Below are positions 47,245 to 56,268 of a DNA stretch of 64,000 nt, piece by piece. This DNA comes from Parahaliea mediterranea. GTDB taxonomy: Bacteria; Pseudomonadota; Gammaproteobacteria; Pseudomonadales; Halieaceae. The translations under genes were made by a program, and so were the position numbers. A model generated the notes under the pieces. It ran no database searches and was not told the origin of the DNA. It worked only from the letters and a program-made list of their open reading frames with translations. The DNA lies in NCBI RefSeq assembly GCF_003402235.1, contig NZ_QEWO01000004.1, forward strand, positions 186,001 through 250,000, read 5' to 3'. Numbering within the stretch: position 1 is the stretch's first letter; every line of letters begins with the position of its first letter.

Positions 47245-48284
47245 CAGAGCAACTCCTTGGCGAACAGCTCCAGCACCGCCGTATCGTGAACGCCGAGCAG
47301 CATGGTGCCCACTTCGCCGCGCTTGCCGGCCTCTTTCCAGGGCGCCAGGCGCTCGACAATGCGCTCCTTGGGCCCCACCAGGGCCACCTCGTCCAGCAGG
47401 GCATTGGGCACTTTGGCTTCCGCCTCGGCCTTTTTACCCGACAGGTAGAGCTCCTGGATCTGCTGCGCCTCATCGCCGTAGCCGAGGCGGGTGGCGTAGT
47501 CGTTGTAGAAGTTCTTGTTCTTCGCGCCCATGCCGCCGATGTACAGGGCCAGCCAGGGGCGCAGGGAGTCGTAGGCGGCTTCCAAATCGTCGTTCATCGC
47601 CACAGACACAAAGGGCGCCACGTCGAAGTTGTCCAGGCTCTTGCCGTTGCCAGCCTTGTCGAAACCCTGCTGGATGTGCTCGCCCAGCACGTCGAATTTG
47701 TTCGGGTCCATCCACACCGGGAACACGCCATCGGCAACCTCACCGGCACAGCGCAGCCCCGCGGGAGTGATGGAGGCGGTGTAGATGGGGATATCCGGGC
47801 TGCCGCTGAGGATGGACTTCAGGGGCTTGCCAAGGCCGGTGGTGCCGGGGCCCTTGTTGGGCAGCTGGTACATATCGCCGTCGAACTCCACCGGGCCGTC
47901 GCGCTCCATGATTTTGCGCATGATCTGGATGTACTCGCGGGTGCGTGTCACCGGCTTGCCGTAGGGCACGCCGTGCCAGCCTTCCACCACCTGGGGGCCC
48001 GAGGCGCCAAGGCCTACGATAAAGCGGCCGCCAGAGAGCTGGTCCAGGGACATGGCGGTCATGGCGCACATGGCCGGGCTGCGGGCCGGCATCTGCATGA
48101 TGGCGGTGCCCACGCGAATCTTGCTGGTGTTGGCCAGCACCCAGGTGGCGGTGGTAACCGCGTCGTTGCCGTAGGCCTCGGCGGTCCACACCGAGTCGTA
48201 ACCCATGGTTTCCGCCTGCTGGATCAGGTCCAGGGGCAGGTGAATCTCTTTGCCGGAATAGCCGAGCAGAAAGCCTAGTTTCAT
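47244..48284 (-). CDS. Luciferase-like (LLM) oxidoreductase, Rv3520c type
   Basis: A 346-residue TIM-barrel monooxygenase/reductase. The segments TAEAYGNDAVTTATW, QMPARSPAMCAMTAMSLDQL and GRFIVGLGASGPQVVEGWHG match the F420-associated Rv3520c (TIGR03559) group of mycobacteria. That group uses coenzyme F420 by annotation; F420 use in this organism is unproven. The ATG at 48284 begins MKLGFLLGYSG as in the family. It sits between an acyl-CoA dehydrogenase pair and an SDR in one operon. Confidence 0.85.
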   Translation of the reverse strand: MKLGFLLGYSGKEIHLPLDLIQQAETMGYDSVWTAEAYGNDAVTTATWVLANTSKIRVGTAIMQMPARSPAMCAMTAMSLDQLSGGRFIVGLGASGPQVVEGWHGVPYGKPVTRTREYIQIMRKIMERDGPVEFDGDMYQLPNKGPGTTGLGKPLKSILSGSPDIPIYTASITPAGLRCAGEVADGVFPVWMDPNKFDVLGEHIQQGFDKAGNGKSLDNFDVAPFVSVAMNDDLEAAYDSLRPWLALYIGGMGAKNKNFYNDYATRLGYGDEAQQIQELYLSGKKAEAEAKVPNALLDEVALVGPKERIVERLAPWKEAGKRGEVGTMLLGVHDTAVLELFAKELL

Positions 48285-48382
48285 TGTTGTGCTCCGGATA
48301 GGCGGGCGTTGGCGCCCGGTCAAGGTGGGGTATCTACGTTACGCCGGCCAGCGCCCGGGGGCAAACCCGGGCGCTGGCATCT

Positions 48383-49519
48383 TCATGCGTAGCGCAGCGC
48401 GTCAAAGCGGCCCTGGTGATAGTCGCCGTTGCCGAAGGTGGCGTTGATCATCATCAGGCGCTTGGCATAGTGGCCGATATCCAGTTCGTCGGTCAGGCCC
48501 ATGCCGCCGTGCAGCTGGATAGCCTCGCCGTAGATCAGCTTGCCGGCACGATCGACCATGGCCTTCAGGGCATGCGCCGTGGTGGCGGCTGAGTCGGCGC
48601 CCTCTTCCAGTTCGCACACCGCGCGGTACAGCAGGGACTTGGTCTGCTCGTAGGCCATGAAGGTATCCACCATGCGGTGCTGCAGGGCCTGGAAGCTGCC
48701 AATGGCCACGCCGAACTGCTTGCGCGTTTTGGTGTATTCCAGGGTCTTGGCGTTGAGCTGGGCCATGATGCCAAGCGCCTCAGCTGCCAGGGCCACCACG
48801 GCGGACTGCACCACCGGCTCAATCAGCGCCAGGGCGCCACCGGCCTCGCCAATCAGCGCGGTGGCAGGCACCGCCACGTTATCCAGGGTGATATTGGCCA
48901 CCGTCTGGCCGTCCATCTGCTTGAAGGGGGTCACCACCACCCCCGCCGCGCTGGCCGGCACCAGAAAGAGGCTGATGCCCTCGGCGTCGGCCTGCTCCCC
49001 GGCGGTGCGCGCGCTGACGATCAGCGCATCAGCATTGGCGCCGTTGAACACCACAACTTTTTCGCCGTTAAGGCGATAGCCCTCGCCGTCATTGCTGGCG
49101 CGGGTTTTCACATCGCGCAGTTCAAAGCGACTCTGGCGCTCAAGGTAGGCAAACGCGCCCTGGCAGCTGCCCTCAATGATTTTGGGCAGGTATTCATCGG
49201 CCAGGGCCTGGTTGCCGCCGCGCTGCAGCAGGGCGCCAAACAACAGCACCGTGGCCAGGTAGGGCTCCAGCACCAGGCCCTTGCCGAATTCCTCCATCAG
49301 CAGCATGGTGTCCACCGGGCCACCGCCGAAGCCGCCGTACTCTTCGGCGAAGGGCACCGACAGCCAGCCCAGTTCGGCAAAGGTCTGCCACTGCTGGGCG
49401 CTCATGCCGGCCTGGGAGTCGGCAATGGTGCGGCGGGTTTCAAAGTCGTAGCTGTCCTGCACGTAACGGGCGACGCTGTCGCGCAGCATGCTTTGTTCTT
49501 CAGTGAAATCGAAATTCAT
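48383..49519 (-). CDS. Acyl-CoA dehydrogenase, small-subunit (PimD/FadE) type
   Basis: A 378-residue flavoprotein dehydrogenase. N-terminal FTEEQSMLRDSVARY, the middle beta-domain and the C-terminal LHGGMGLTDELDIGHY are typical of the acyl-CoA dehydrogenase fold. Adjacent pairs of this kind often form heteromeric enzymes, in which one subunit supplies the catalytic base. It lies 17 bases downstream of the other dehydrogenase and 98 bases upstream of the luciferase-like gene. Confidence 0.9.
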   Translation of the reverse strand: MNFDFTEEQSMLRDSVARYVQDSYDFETRRTIADSQAGMSAQQWQTFAELGWLSVPFAEEYGGFGGGPVDTMLLMEEFGKGLVLEPYLATVLLFGALLQRGGNQALADEYLPKIIEGSCQGAFAYLERQSRFELRDVKTRASNDGEGYRLNGEKVVVFNGANADALIVSARTAGEQADAEGISLFLVPASAAGVVVTPFKQMDGQTVANITLDNVAVPATALIGEAGGALALIEPVVQSAVVALAAEALGIMAQLNAKTLEYTKTRKQFGVAIGSFQALQHRMVDTFMAYEQTKSLLYRAVCELEEGADSAATTAHALKAMVDRAGKLIYGEAIQLHGGMGLTDELDIGHYAKRLMMINATFGNGDYHQGRFDALRYA

Positions 49520-49536
49520 GGTGTTATCTCCCGTGC

Positions 49537-50715
49537 TTACAGGCCCAGCACGGCCTTGGCGATGATGTTTTTCTGCACCTCGTTGGAGCCCCCGTATACA
49601 GTCGCGGCGCGGCCGTACATAAAGGACTGGCGGGCAGCGCTGCCGAATGCATGGCCGAGTTGCTCGGCGCTGAGCGCATTGGGCAGTACCCCCTGGTAGT
49701 AGGCTGCCAGGTCCATGCGTAGCTCCTGGATAGCCTGCTGGATTTCCGTGCCCTTGATCTTGAGCAGGGACGATTCCGCCCCCGGCGCGCCGCCGGATGC
49801 CACCGTGGCCAGCACCCGCAACTCGGTGAACTCCAGCGCCATCAGCTCGATCTCGATATTCGACAGGCGCTTGCGGAACAGCGAATCGTCAAGCAGGCGC
49901 TGGCCGCCATTGACCTCTGCGGCCGCCTCCTGGCGCACCATTTCCAGGCCGCGCTTGCTGTCTGCCACACCAGCGATGGTAGTGCGCTCGTGGGCAAGCA
50001 GGGCCTTGGCGTAGGTCCAGCCCTTGTCCTGCTCGCCAATGCGGTTGGCCACCGGCACCCGCACGTCGTTGAACTCCACTTCGTTCAGGCTGTGGTGATT
50101 GTCGATGGACACAATGGGGTTTACCTTGATGCCCGGGCTTTTCATATCGATCAGCAGGAAGGTGATGCCCTCCTGCTTCTTGCCCTCGTTGTTGGTGCGC
50201 ACCAGGCAGAAAATCCAGTCGGCGTACTGGGCGTAGGTCGTCCAGATTTTGGCGCCATTTACGACATAATCGTCACCATCGAGCACCGCTTTGGTCTTCA
50301 GGGATGCCAGATCGGACCCGGAGCCCGGCTCCGAATAGCCCTGGCACCACCAGTCGTCACTGCGCAGAATGCGGGGCAGAAAGCGCGCCTTCTGTTCGTC
50401 GTTGCCAAAGGTATAGATAACCGGCGCCACCATCTGCAGGCCAAAGGGCACCACATCGCGAATGCCATGGGCCGCGCGCTCAGACTCGTAGATGTACTTC
50501 TGGGTGGGGCTCCAACCCGTGCCGCCGTACTCCACCGGCCAGTTGGGGGCAATCCAGCCCTGCTCGAAGAGCCGCTTCTGCCAGTCCACCACCGCGTCCT
50601 TGAAGGTAGCTTTGTCCGCCAGGCGAGCCTGCAACTCGGCGTCGTAGGCATGCTTGAAAAAGGCCCGAACCTCATCGCGAAAGGCGATGTCATCGGGGGA
50701 GAAGCGGGTATCCAT
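49537..50715 (-). CDS. Acyl-CoA dehydrogenase, large-subunit (PimC/FadE) type
   Basis: A 392-residue acyl-CoA dehydrogenase beginning MDTRFSPDDIAFRDEVRAF. FAD-domain motifs CQGYSEPGSGSDLA and WTTYAQYADW, and the C-terminal ATVYGGSNEVQKNIIAKAVLGL-type tail, match pimeloyl-CoA dehydrogenase large subunits and actinobacterial FadE partners of steroid side-chain oxidation. It is the first gene of the operon; the second dehydrogenase follows at 17 bases. The substrate is unknown. Confidence 0.9.
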   Translation of the reverse strand: MDTRFSPDDIAFRDEVRAFFKHAYDAELQARLADKATFKDAVVDWQKRLFEQGWIAPNWPVEYGGTGWSPTQKYIYESERAAHGIRDVVPFGLQMVAPVIYTFGNDEQKARFLPRILRSDDWWCQGYSEPGSGSDLASLKTKAVLDGDDYVVNGAKIWTTYAQYADWIFCLVRTNNEGKKQEGITFLLIDMKSPGIKVNPIVSIDNHHSLNEVEFNDVRVPVANRIGEQDKGWTYAKALLAHERTTIAGVADSKRGLEMVRQEAAAEVNGGQRLLDDSLFRKRLSNIEIELMALEFTELRVLATVASGGAPGAESSLLKIKGTEIQQAIQELRMDLAAYYQGVLPNALSAEQLGHAFGSAARQSFMYGRAATVYGGSNEVQKNIIAKAVLGL

Positions 50716-50887
50716 GTGAACCTCCTGGGGCCCGGATTTGACCTTTGGGTATGTTTATTGTGTGAGGGGCATGTACGATAGCGACATTATGCAGTGTAGA
50801 CAAGCGTGGCTGCTGCTGTGGGGGCTGAAAAGCGTTCGCTAATTTAATGAGGCTGGTTAAGGGATAGCGCCGCACAACGGTCGTGAG

Positions 50888-51094
50888 GTGCCCACCGACC
50901 TTAAGATCGACGGAAACAAGTACGACCTATGTCGTCAAATTAGACTGACAGCCACGGAACTGGCCTTTAAGGCGATGTACGAAACGCTGGACGGTAAGCC
51001 ATTTCCCCCATCGTCGAAATTAGTCGGCGTCGAGCAGCTGCCCTACACCGAAATGCCGGTCGAAATTTCTGCCATCGCGGCGCTAGACACCTGA
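50888..51094 (+). pseudogene. RidA-like gene fragment (tentative)
   Basis: A 68-codon open frame whose last 35 residues (KLVGVEQLPYTEMPVEISAIAAL region) resemble the C-terminal strand pattern of RidA/YjgF proteins, where ST.VGV..L..P...VEI.AIA is typical. The N-terminal half has no clear match and the length is half that of RidA. It is probably a 5'-truncated remnant left in the IS-disturbed island. Confidence 0.35.
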
Positions 51095-51139
51095 TGTTCG
51101 TCACGCGCTGCTGCAATGAGACTTGGCGCGCATGTGGGC

Positions 51140-51645
51140 TTGGGTTGACACAAGCTATGACACCCGAGGTTTTGTCACACAATATCGTTCCATTCGCGTG
51201 ACCGCGCATGTAGTTCAGAATACGAAACGCACTGGCGGCTCCGCGATCGATGACAGAACGACACGGCATCCCGGGTGCAACATCTCGATGCGAAAGAGAA
51301 AATGCATCACGCAGTGTTTTGGTTGGGCCAAGATCATCGGTGGACTGCGCCAATTGATGTTCAGGGGCCTGGAGCGCGTCGACCAGCGCTTCACTCTGGC
51401 GATGGCAGTTTACAACCTGGTGCGGATGCGCACATTGGTAGCGCAATGATCGCCCAGGACAGCGTATGCGGCCTCGATCTGTGTGGATATGAGCCAAATC
51501 CAGACTGCGGACGCGTTGCTTGCCAGTTCGACGGCTCATTGAGCGACCAGCACATGAAGATGCGGCACTGCTCCAAGGAACACCGGCTACGTTCCCGGTG
51601 AATTGCGAAGCGTTTCGTCTCACCTGTTTTTCAACGGCTTGCTAA
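51140..51645 (+). mobile_element. Decayed 3' fragment of an IS5-type element
   Basis: From about 51153 on, this stretch matches the C-terminal transposase region and right end of the copy at 53316-54605 with many substitutions (for example GYDTRGFVT, NTKRTGGSA, RTTRHPG, RKCI.QCFGWAK and GGLRQLMF). It ends with a right terminal repeat TTTTTCAACGGCTTG followed by CTAA. The left part and start are missing. Unlike the other copy, it keeps the GGCCTGGAGCG stretch intact. Confidence 0.8.
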
Positions 51646-51729
51646 CTGGCAGGTTACTCAACGTTCATGGCTTCGTTGGCAGTGTGAGCCTTAAAGATGA
51701 CTGCTGGGAAAACGCAGTGAAACATCAAA

Positions 51730-53100
51730 TTATTGCTCGACACAGTACAATCCAGGGTCAAATACATTACATGACAGTTCTATTACCCGAATGGAAAAGG
51801 CGTCATCCAAGTCGGACCATCCAAACGCTCCCTCTAGGGCAGTATCCGAACTTGACCAGGATGAACATGTCTCAGGCGCCACCGCCCATCGACCAGCAGA
51901 AACGATGTCGATACCTGTCCAAATTTCAATGGGCAATGAACTGGACGTACTGAAAGGCAGGTTAAGCGGAAAATCAAACACCGCAACGGTATTTGCACGC
52001 GCGATAAAATCCTCTGTCGCATTGAAGTAACTGGTACCCGCGCTCAACACCCAGTCAACGGCTGGATCAGGCCCGCGATCAGCACCACCAAGCAGGGCTG
52101 CATACACGCCACCACTCGGCTTGTTCGCGTCTTCGTTACACTTTTGATCGGCCCCCGCTATGCCGCCGAGATCACCATTGAACGAGCCCGCCGTCACAAA
52201 TATTCGCTTATCCTCGGAGGAAATGGACATGAGGGCCGCACTTTCAGCGCCAATGGTATACGCGGCAGACGCGGTCAGGGTCAATTCGACCGTCTCGCTG
52301 GGATCGTAGACCTGATCATCGAGCACGGTGATGGTTACATCGACCGATGACGCCCCGGCGGGAATTGTCACTGCTGTCAGGCTATCGACAGCATAGTCCT
52401 CAGCGTCGGTCAGATCAGCGGTAGGCGTGCCGGTAATCCCTGTCGCGCTGCCGCCCAAAGTAAAGCTGACGTCCAGTGGATTAGTGGTATCCCCGGTTCT
52501 GGCTAGAGTGAAAGCCCCCGGTGTCGGAGACCCGGATTCAACGCCATCGGCTTGCTTGATGACGGTGACCTCGGGCAGTGTACAGGTATAGTCAGTATGA
52601 CAACTGGCACCCTCGGGAAGCGGCATGCCTGTGACACATTCATTCGCAGGAGAGTTCGAGGTGCAGGCCGGTGGTGGTGTGATATCAGTGATGGCAAGGG
52701 CCACCCCAGCTGTGTTGGTATAGCTTGCCTCGCCCAGCGGGATATCGACCGTGCCACCGCCAGGCTGGCTCAGTGCAATCATCAAAGCGGCGATGGCCGT
52801 CGGAACTTGCATGCTGGAGATAGCGCCTAACCCGGTGCCGATGGCCAGCAGCAGAATGCCGTGGAGTTTTTTGCCGTGCTGGCGGCGTAGATAGCGCCCA
52901 CCCAAAACGGCCAGGCCAATTGCCAGTGGCAGGAGTAGCAGTGAGGGAATCGGCACGGCCTGAACGGTTGAGCCGCCGCCAGCGGCGGGCTCGACGGCCG
53001 GTCTGTAGGTTAAAGAACCGGTCTGCGCCAGAGAGGGAGTACTGGCAAGCAGCAGAAGAAAGGTGCTGCCAGGCCCTAAGGTGCTCATTCGTTTTATCAT
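51730..53100 (-). CDS. Midcut-by-XrtH-type surface protein with Calx-beta and DUF1554
   Basis: A 456-residue exported protein. A signal peptide (1-26) is followed by a short stretch and then an internal sorting-like signal: AVPIPS at 48-53, a hydrophobic segment, and the basic GRYLRRQ near 68-74. A second hydrophobic segment covers about 80-97. A domain with spaced Cys (PPPACTSN, GASCHTDYTC) follows, as in 'midcut-by-XrtH' proteins. Next come a Calx-beta-like domain (VTIPAGASSVDVTITVLDD), then a DUF1554 lectin-like domain (IFVTAGSFNGDLGGIAGADQ). AGGAG precedes the ATG at 53100. The gene is flanked by two IS5-type copies. No exosortase is in the window. Confidence 0.8.
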   Translation of the reverse strand: MIKRMSTLGPGSTFLLLLASTPSLAQTGSLTYRPAVEPAAGGGSTVQAVPIPSLLLLPLAIGLAVLGGRYLRRQHGKKLHGILLLAIGTGLGAISSMQVPTAIAALMIALSQPGGGTVDIPLGEASYTNTAGVALAITDITPPPACTSNSPANECVTGMPLPEGASCHTDYTCTLPEVTVIKQADGVESGSPTPGAFTLARTGDTTNPLDVSFTLGGSATGITGTPTADLTDAEDYAVDSLTAVTIPAGASSVDVTITVLDDQVYDPSETVELTLTASAAYTIGAESAALMSISSEDKRIFVTAGSFNGDLGGIAGADQKCNEDANKPSGGVYAALLGGADRGPDPAVDWVLSAGTSYFNATEDFIARANTVAVFDFPLNLPFSTSSSLPIEIWTGIDIVSAGRWAVAPETCSSWSSSDTALEGAFGWSDLDDAFSIRVIELSCNVFDPGLYCVEQ

Positions 53101-53315
53101 TGTCGCTTTCTGCTCCTGTGCTGCCGTGCTAGGAAGCGGCACTGTCCAACGCTATTTTTTAGGTCAGCCGGGGAGGATAGTCGGGCATCGCTAGCCATTC
53201 GTCAGTACAGCAAAACGTCGCAGGATGAAGTAAATCATGGTACAGCGCTCGTTGCCAAGTCTATGGTGAATGCCAGATGGGTGACGTCCACCCGCGTTCC
53301 TGAATGGGGTACTAG

Positions 53316-54605
53316 CAGGCTGCTGAAAGACCCCTGCCTACCGGCAGTGGGTTTGAGACAATGCAGATATCGATTCCGGCGGAGACGCGAACCATGCGCG
53401 GCGGCGACAACTACACTAAAAGCCGTTTCTCTGTCGTCCGACTTGAAGACTTCGTTCCTGCCAGCCACCCGCTGCTTCCGCTTCGCCTTTGGATCAACGA
53501 CGCGCTTGAGCGTATGGATTTGCTGTTCAGCCGGATGTACGACAAGGGTCACCTGGGCGGACGTCCGAGCATCGCTCCCGAGAAGCTGCTTCGCGCCATG
53601 CTTCTGCAGGTCTTCTACAGCATCCGCAGTGAGCGACAACTCGTTGAGCAGATTTCCTACAACCTGCTGTTCCGCTGGTTCGTCGGGCTTTCTATCGATG
53701 ACAAGGTCTGGAACCACAGCGTATTCAGCAAGAACCGAGACCGTATGCTTGAGCACGATGTTGTGAAAGCGTTCTTCAATCAGGTCGTTGAGATGGCTGA
53801 GCAGGAAGATCTTCTCTCCAGCGAACACTTCAGCATTGATGGTACACCGCTGAAGGCTTGGGCGGGCCACAAGAGCATCCGCCGAAGGGATGGATCTGAC
53901 AGTGATCGACCGCCGGATGGCTGGCACGGTGAGAAGCGCAGCAACAAGACGCATGCGCGACTACGGATCCGGACAGTCGAATCTACAAGAAAACGCGAGG
54001 CACTGCGGCTGAACTGGCGTACCTTGGCCATGCGCTCAGCGACAATCGGCATTCCCTGATCGTGAACGTGCGTACAACCCATGCAACAGGTAAAGCAGAA
54101 CGTGAAGCTACTGCTTCGATGCTGGGCGACATTGGCGAGGGCAAACGGGTGACACTGGGTGCCGACAAAGGCTATGACACCCGAGGTTTTGTCACAGACT
54201 GTCGATCCATTCGTGTGACGCCGCATGTAGTGCAGAACACGAAACGCACCGGCGGCTCCGCGACCGACGACAGAACGACACGGCACCCCGGGTACGACAT
54301 CTCGATGCGAAAGCGAAAATGTATCGAGCAATGCTTTGGCTGGGCGAAGACCATCGGTGGACTTCGCCAATTAATGTTCAGGGCCTGGAGCGTTTCACTC
54401 TGGCGATGGCAGCTTACAATCTGGTGCCGATGCACACGTTGGTAGCGCAATGGTCGCCCGGGACGGCCTATGCGTGCGGCGTCGATCTGTCCGGTTGTGA
54501 ACCGAATTCAGACTGCGGACGCGATGCGGCACTGCTCCGAGGAACACCGGTTGCAATCACGGTGAATTGCGAAGTGCTTAATCTCAGCAGTCTTTCAACG
54601 GCCTG
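53316..54605 (+). mobile_element. IS5-type insertion sequence, inactivated
   Basis: A 1290-base element with terminal inverted repeats at 53316-53336 and 54585-54605 (17 of 21 positions match; core GTTGAAAGAC/GCTGAAAGAC). A CTAG flanks each end (53312-53315, 54606-54609), consistent with a 4-base target duplication of the YTAR type used by IS5. The transposase frame is broken (see next entry). The insertion lies between the midcut-type gene and two exported-protein genes. Confidence 0.88.
53361..54452 (+). pseudogene. IS5-family transposase, frameshifted
   Basis: The N-terminal part reads normally (YTKSRFSVVRLEDFVPASHP, LLQVFYSIRSERQLVEQI, HSVFSKNRDR, HFSIDGTPLKAW with the first catalytic Asp). 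Near 53957 a one-base loss shifts the frame just after NKTHA. The continuation TDPDSRIYKK and NVRTTHATGKAEREA, with LGADKGYDT (second Asp) and CFGWAKT (Glu upstream), is in another frame. Near 54375 a second lesion (one base missing plus about 12 bases lost relative to the decayed copy) shifts it again. The ATG at 53394 is an alternative start. Confidence 0.85.
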
Positions 54606-54616
54606 CTAGGCACCCA

Positions 54617-55192
54617 CTAAGGGGCGGAGGAACCAAGCAGCGTTTTCAATAGCTGCCAAGGGAAGGGCTTGAGTTGCTCCAGGCGCTGGGCGGGCGAGCG
54701 CTCGCTGTCGGTCAGCCGGAAACTGGCCACCAGTACCGTGTCCTGCCCGGCGCCGTCACGCGGCCCGGCCACTTCGGTAATCATGAAAACAATGGTGTCG
54801 TGGCGGTCGTGGAAAACATAGGTCATCTTGCCGGGAAACGGCTTTTTATCACTGTGGCTGAGCCCCCCAACGGCGAAGCTCACACTGAAATCCAGCTGCG
54901 ATGGCGGCAGGCGCTCTACATCGAAACGCTCCAGCGCCAGAAATTTAAAGACGAACTGCAAGTGCCCACGCTGCCCGCTGGTGCGGCGATACTCACATTG
55001 GCTGTAAAACGTGGGGATATGCTCGTTGCTGGACAGGGGTTTGACCGGCGCACCAAGGACGCCCACCGCCAGCGACTGGGTCAGCTGCTCACAGGCCTCT
55101 GGTATCGTTGCAATCTGCTCGGGCAGGCCCGCCCAGACTGGGCGAGTCATACTCAGCAATATCACGGCGAACATCACGCTTGCTGTGCGCAT
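54617..55192 (-). CDS. Exported protein of unknown function
   Basis: A 191-residue protein with a signal peptide ending VWAGLPEQ. The mature part has two cysteines (EACEQL near 32 and SQCEYRR near 65) and a beta-rich pattern, ending in LKPFPWQLLKTLLGS. I do not recognise a family. AAGGAG lies 5 bases before the ATG at 55192. It follows the lipoprotein gene at 53 bases, and the two share the opening pattern Cys-x2-Leu then a Cys-hydrophobic strand, so they may be distant relatives. Confidence 0.7.
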   Translation of the reverse strand: MRTASVMFAVILLSMTRPVWAGLPEQIATIPEACEQLTQSLAVGVLGAPVKPLSSNEHIPTFYSQCEYRRTSGQRGHLQFVFKFLALERFDVERLPPSQLDFSVSFAVGGLSHSDKKPFPGKMTYVFHDRHDTIVFMITEVAGPRDGAGQDTVLVASFRLTDSERSPAQRLEQLKPFPWQLLKTLLGSSAP

Positions 55193-55245
55193 GGGCACTC
55201 CTTTAGCTTTAGCATCGCCCGCCAACACCGCGCGGGCGATACTGG

Positions 55246-55950
55246 CTATTTGTTGAGCAGGCCCTGGGCCAGGGCCACGGCACGCTGGCGATCATCGGCG
55301 CGGCTCTCGCCGGCGTTGACTGTCAGGTGCAGCACTTGCACCCCGTCCACCACACTGAGCTGGCGCATACTCTCGGCCCAGGCGGCCTTGTCGCCCACGC
55401 CATCCACCGGCACAACATCGGCCTGGATGGTCACCTGCCGGGTTTCGGTACCGCCGGTCACACCCTCGGTCAGCTTGCGCATGGCACCGTCAAAATTGGC
55501 CAGGGCCTGGGCGGGGCTCTCGGCGGGCTCCAGCAGGGTCAGGGACACCTCGGAATAAGCCTTGATGGATGGCAGTGCGACGTCTTCGCCGCGGGTTTTG
55601 CGAAGCAGGTAGTCATTCATGGCAGCCGCCTGCGCTTGCGCCAGTTCCTCGGCGTTGGGCTTGGGGATCTGCACAATACACAGGGGGTGCGGCGAATACT
55701 GGCTGGGTCGACGGTTAACGGGGGCGTCTGCGCTCATTTCGAAATGCTCACCCAGTAGTGCGTCGCTCAACAGCGTGCAGGGGTCCGCACTGGCGAATCG
55801 CGCGCCGTGTCCATCGCCGGAACTCACGCTGCTACCATCGCCGCCACTACTGCCACTACCGCTGCCACCGGCAGTCCCGTCCCCGCAGCCCACCAGCAGC
55901 AACGCCAGTAACCAGGGTACGCCAATCCATTGAAACCGGGCGTTGTTCAT
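55246..55950 (-). CDS. Lipoprotein of unknown function
   Basis: A 234-residue lipoprotein: lipobox LLVGC (Cys22 predicted lipidated), then a Gly/Ser linker, then a domain beginning DPCTLLSDALLGEHFEM with a second Cys in HPLCIVQIP. Its opening resembles that of the downstream 191-residue exported protein. The family is not recognised. GGGGAAG precedes the ATG at 55950. It is divergent from the phospholipase C gene, separated by 318 bases. Confidence 0.7.
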   Translation of the reverse strand: MNNARFQWIGVPWLLALLLVGCGDGTAGGSGSGSSGGDGSSVSSGDGHGARFASADPCTLLSDALLGEHFEMSADAPVNRRPSQYSPHPLCIVQIPKPNAEELAQAQAAAMNDYLLRKTRGEDVALPSIKAYSEVSLTLLEPAESPAQALANFDGAMRKLTEGVTGGTETRQVTIQADVVPVDGVGDKAAWAESMRQLSVVDGVQVLHLTVNAGESRADDRQRAVALAQGLLNK

Positions 55951-56268
55951 GTGCTTCCCCTTATTATGCTTGTGAACGTTTGTGAACGCGTGAGCGCGCC
56001 ATAGCCTGACTATAGACCAGTTTGCGACACCAGCCCCACTAGCAGCCCACCCGGCGATGGCAGCGCGCGGATACGGCCAGCCGGTTACCTGCGCCGCGCC
56101 GGTATCGCCCCATACAGGAATCGAGCGGTTCAGCAACGCACTCGCGCAATGAAAGCCGCTGGGTATCGCAATTAACCATACCTGTAACAGCTAATCGCAT
56201 TAGGGCAGCGGCGCCTTACGGTACAGAATAGGCGAATCGTCTGCCACTTCGGATAATCAGGTTCCAAC
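55951..56268. promoter_or_regulatory. Divergent intergenic region, 318 bases
   Basis: This separates the lipoprotein gene from the divergent phospholipase C gene and should hold promoters for both. A short direct repeat GTGAACG-x4-GTGAACG (around 55971) is visible. I see no clear Pho-box or other operator and no gene. Confidence 0.4.

Noticed and set aside
51603-51953. A 116-codon + strand frame near the end of the midcut-type gene
   Set aside because: It straddles the IS relic end and the antisense of a real gene; no start signal or family pattern.
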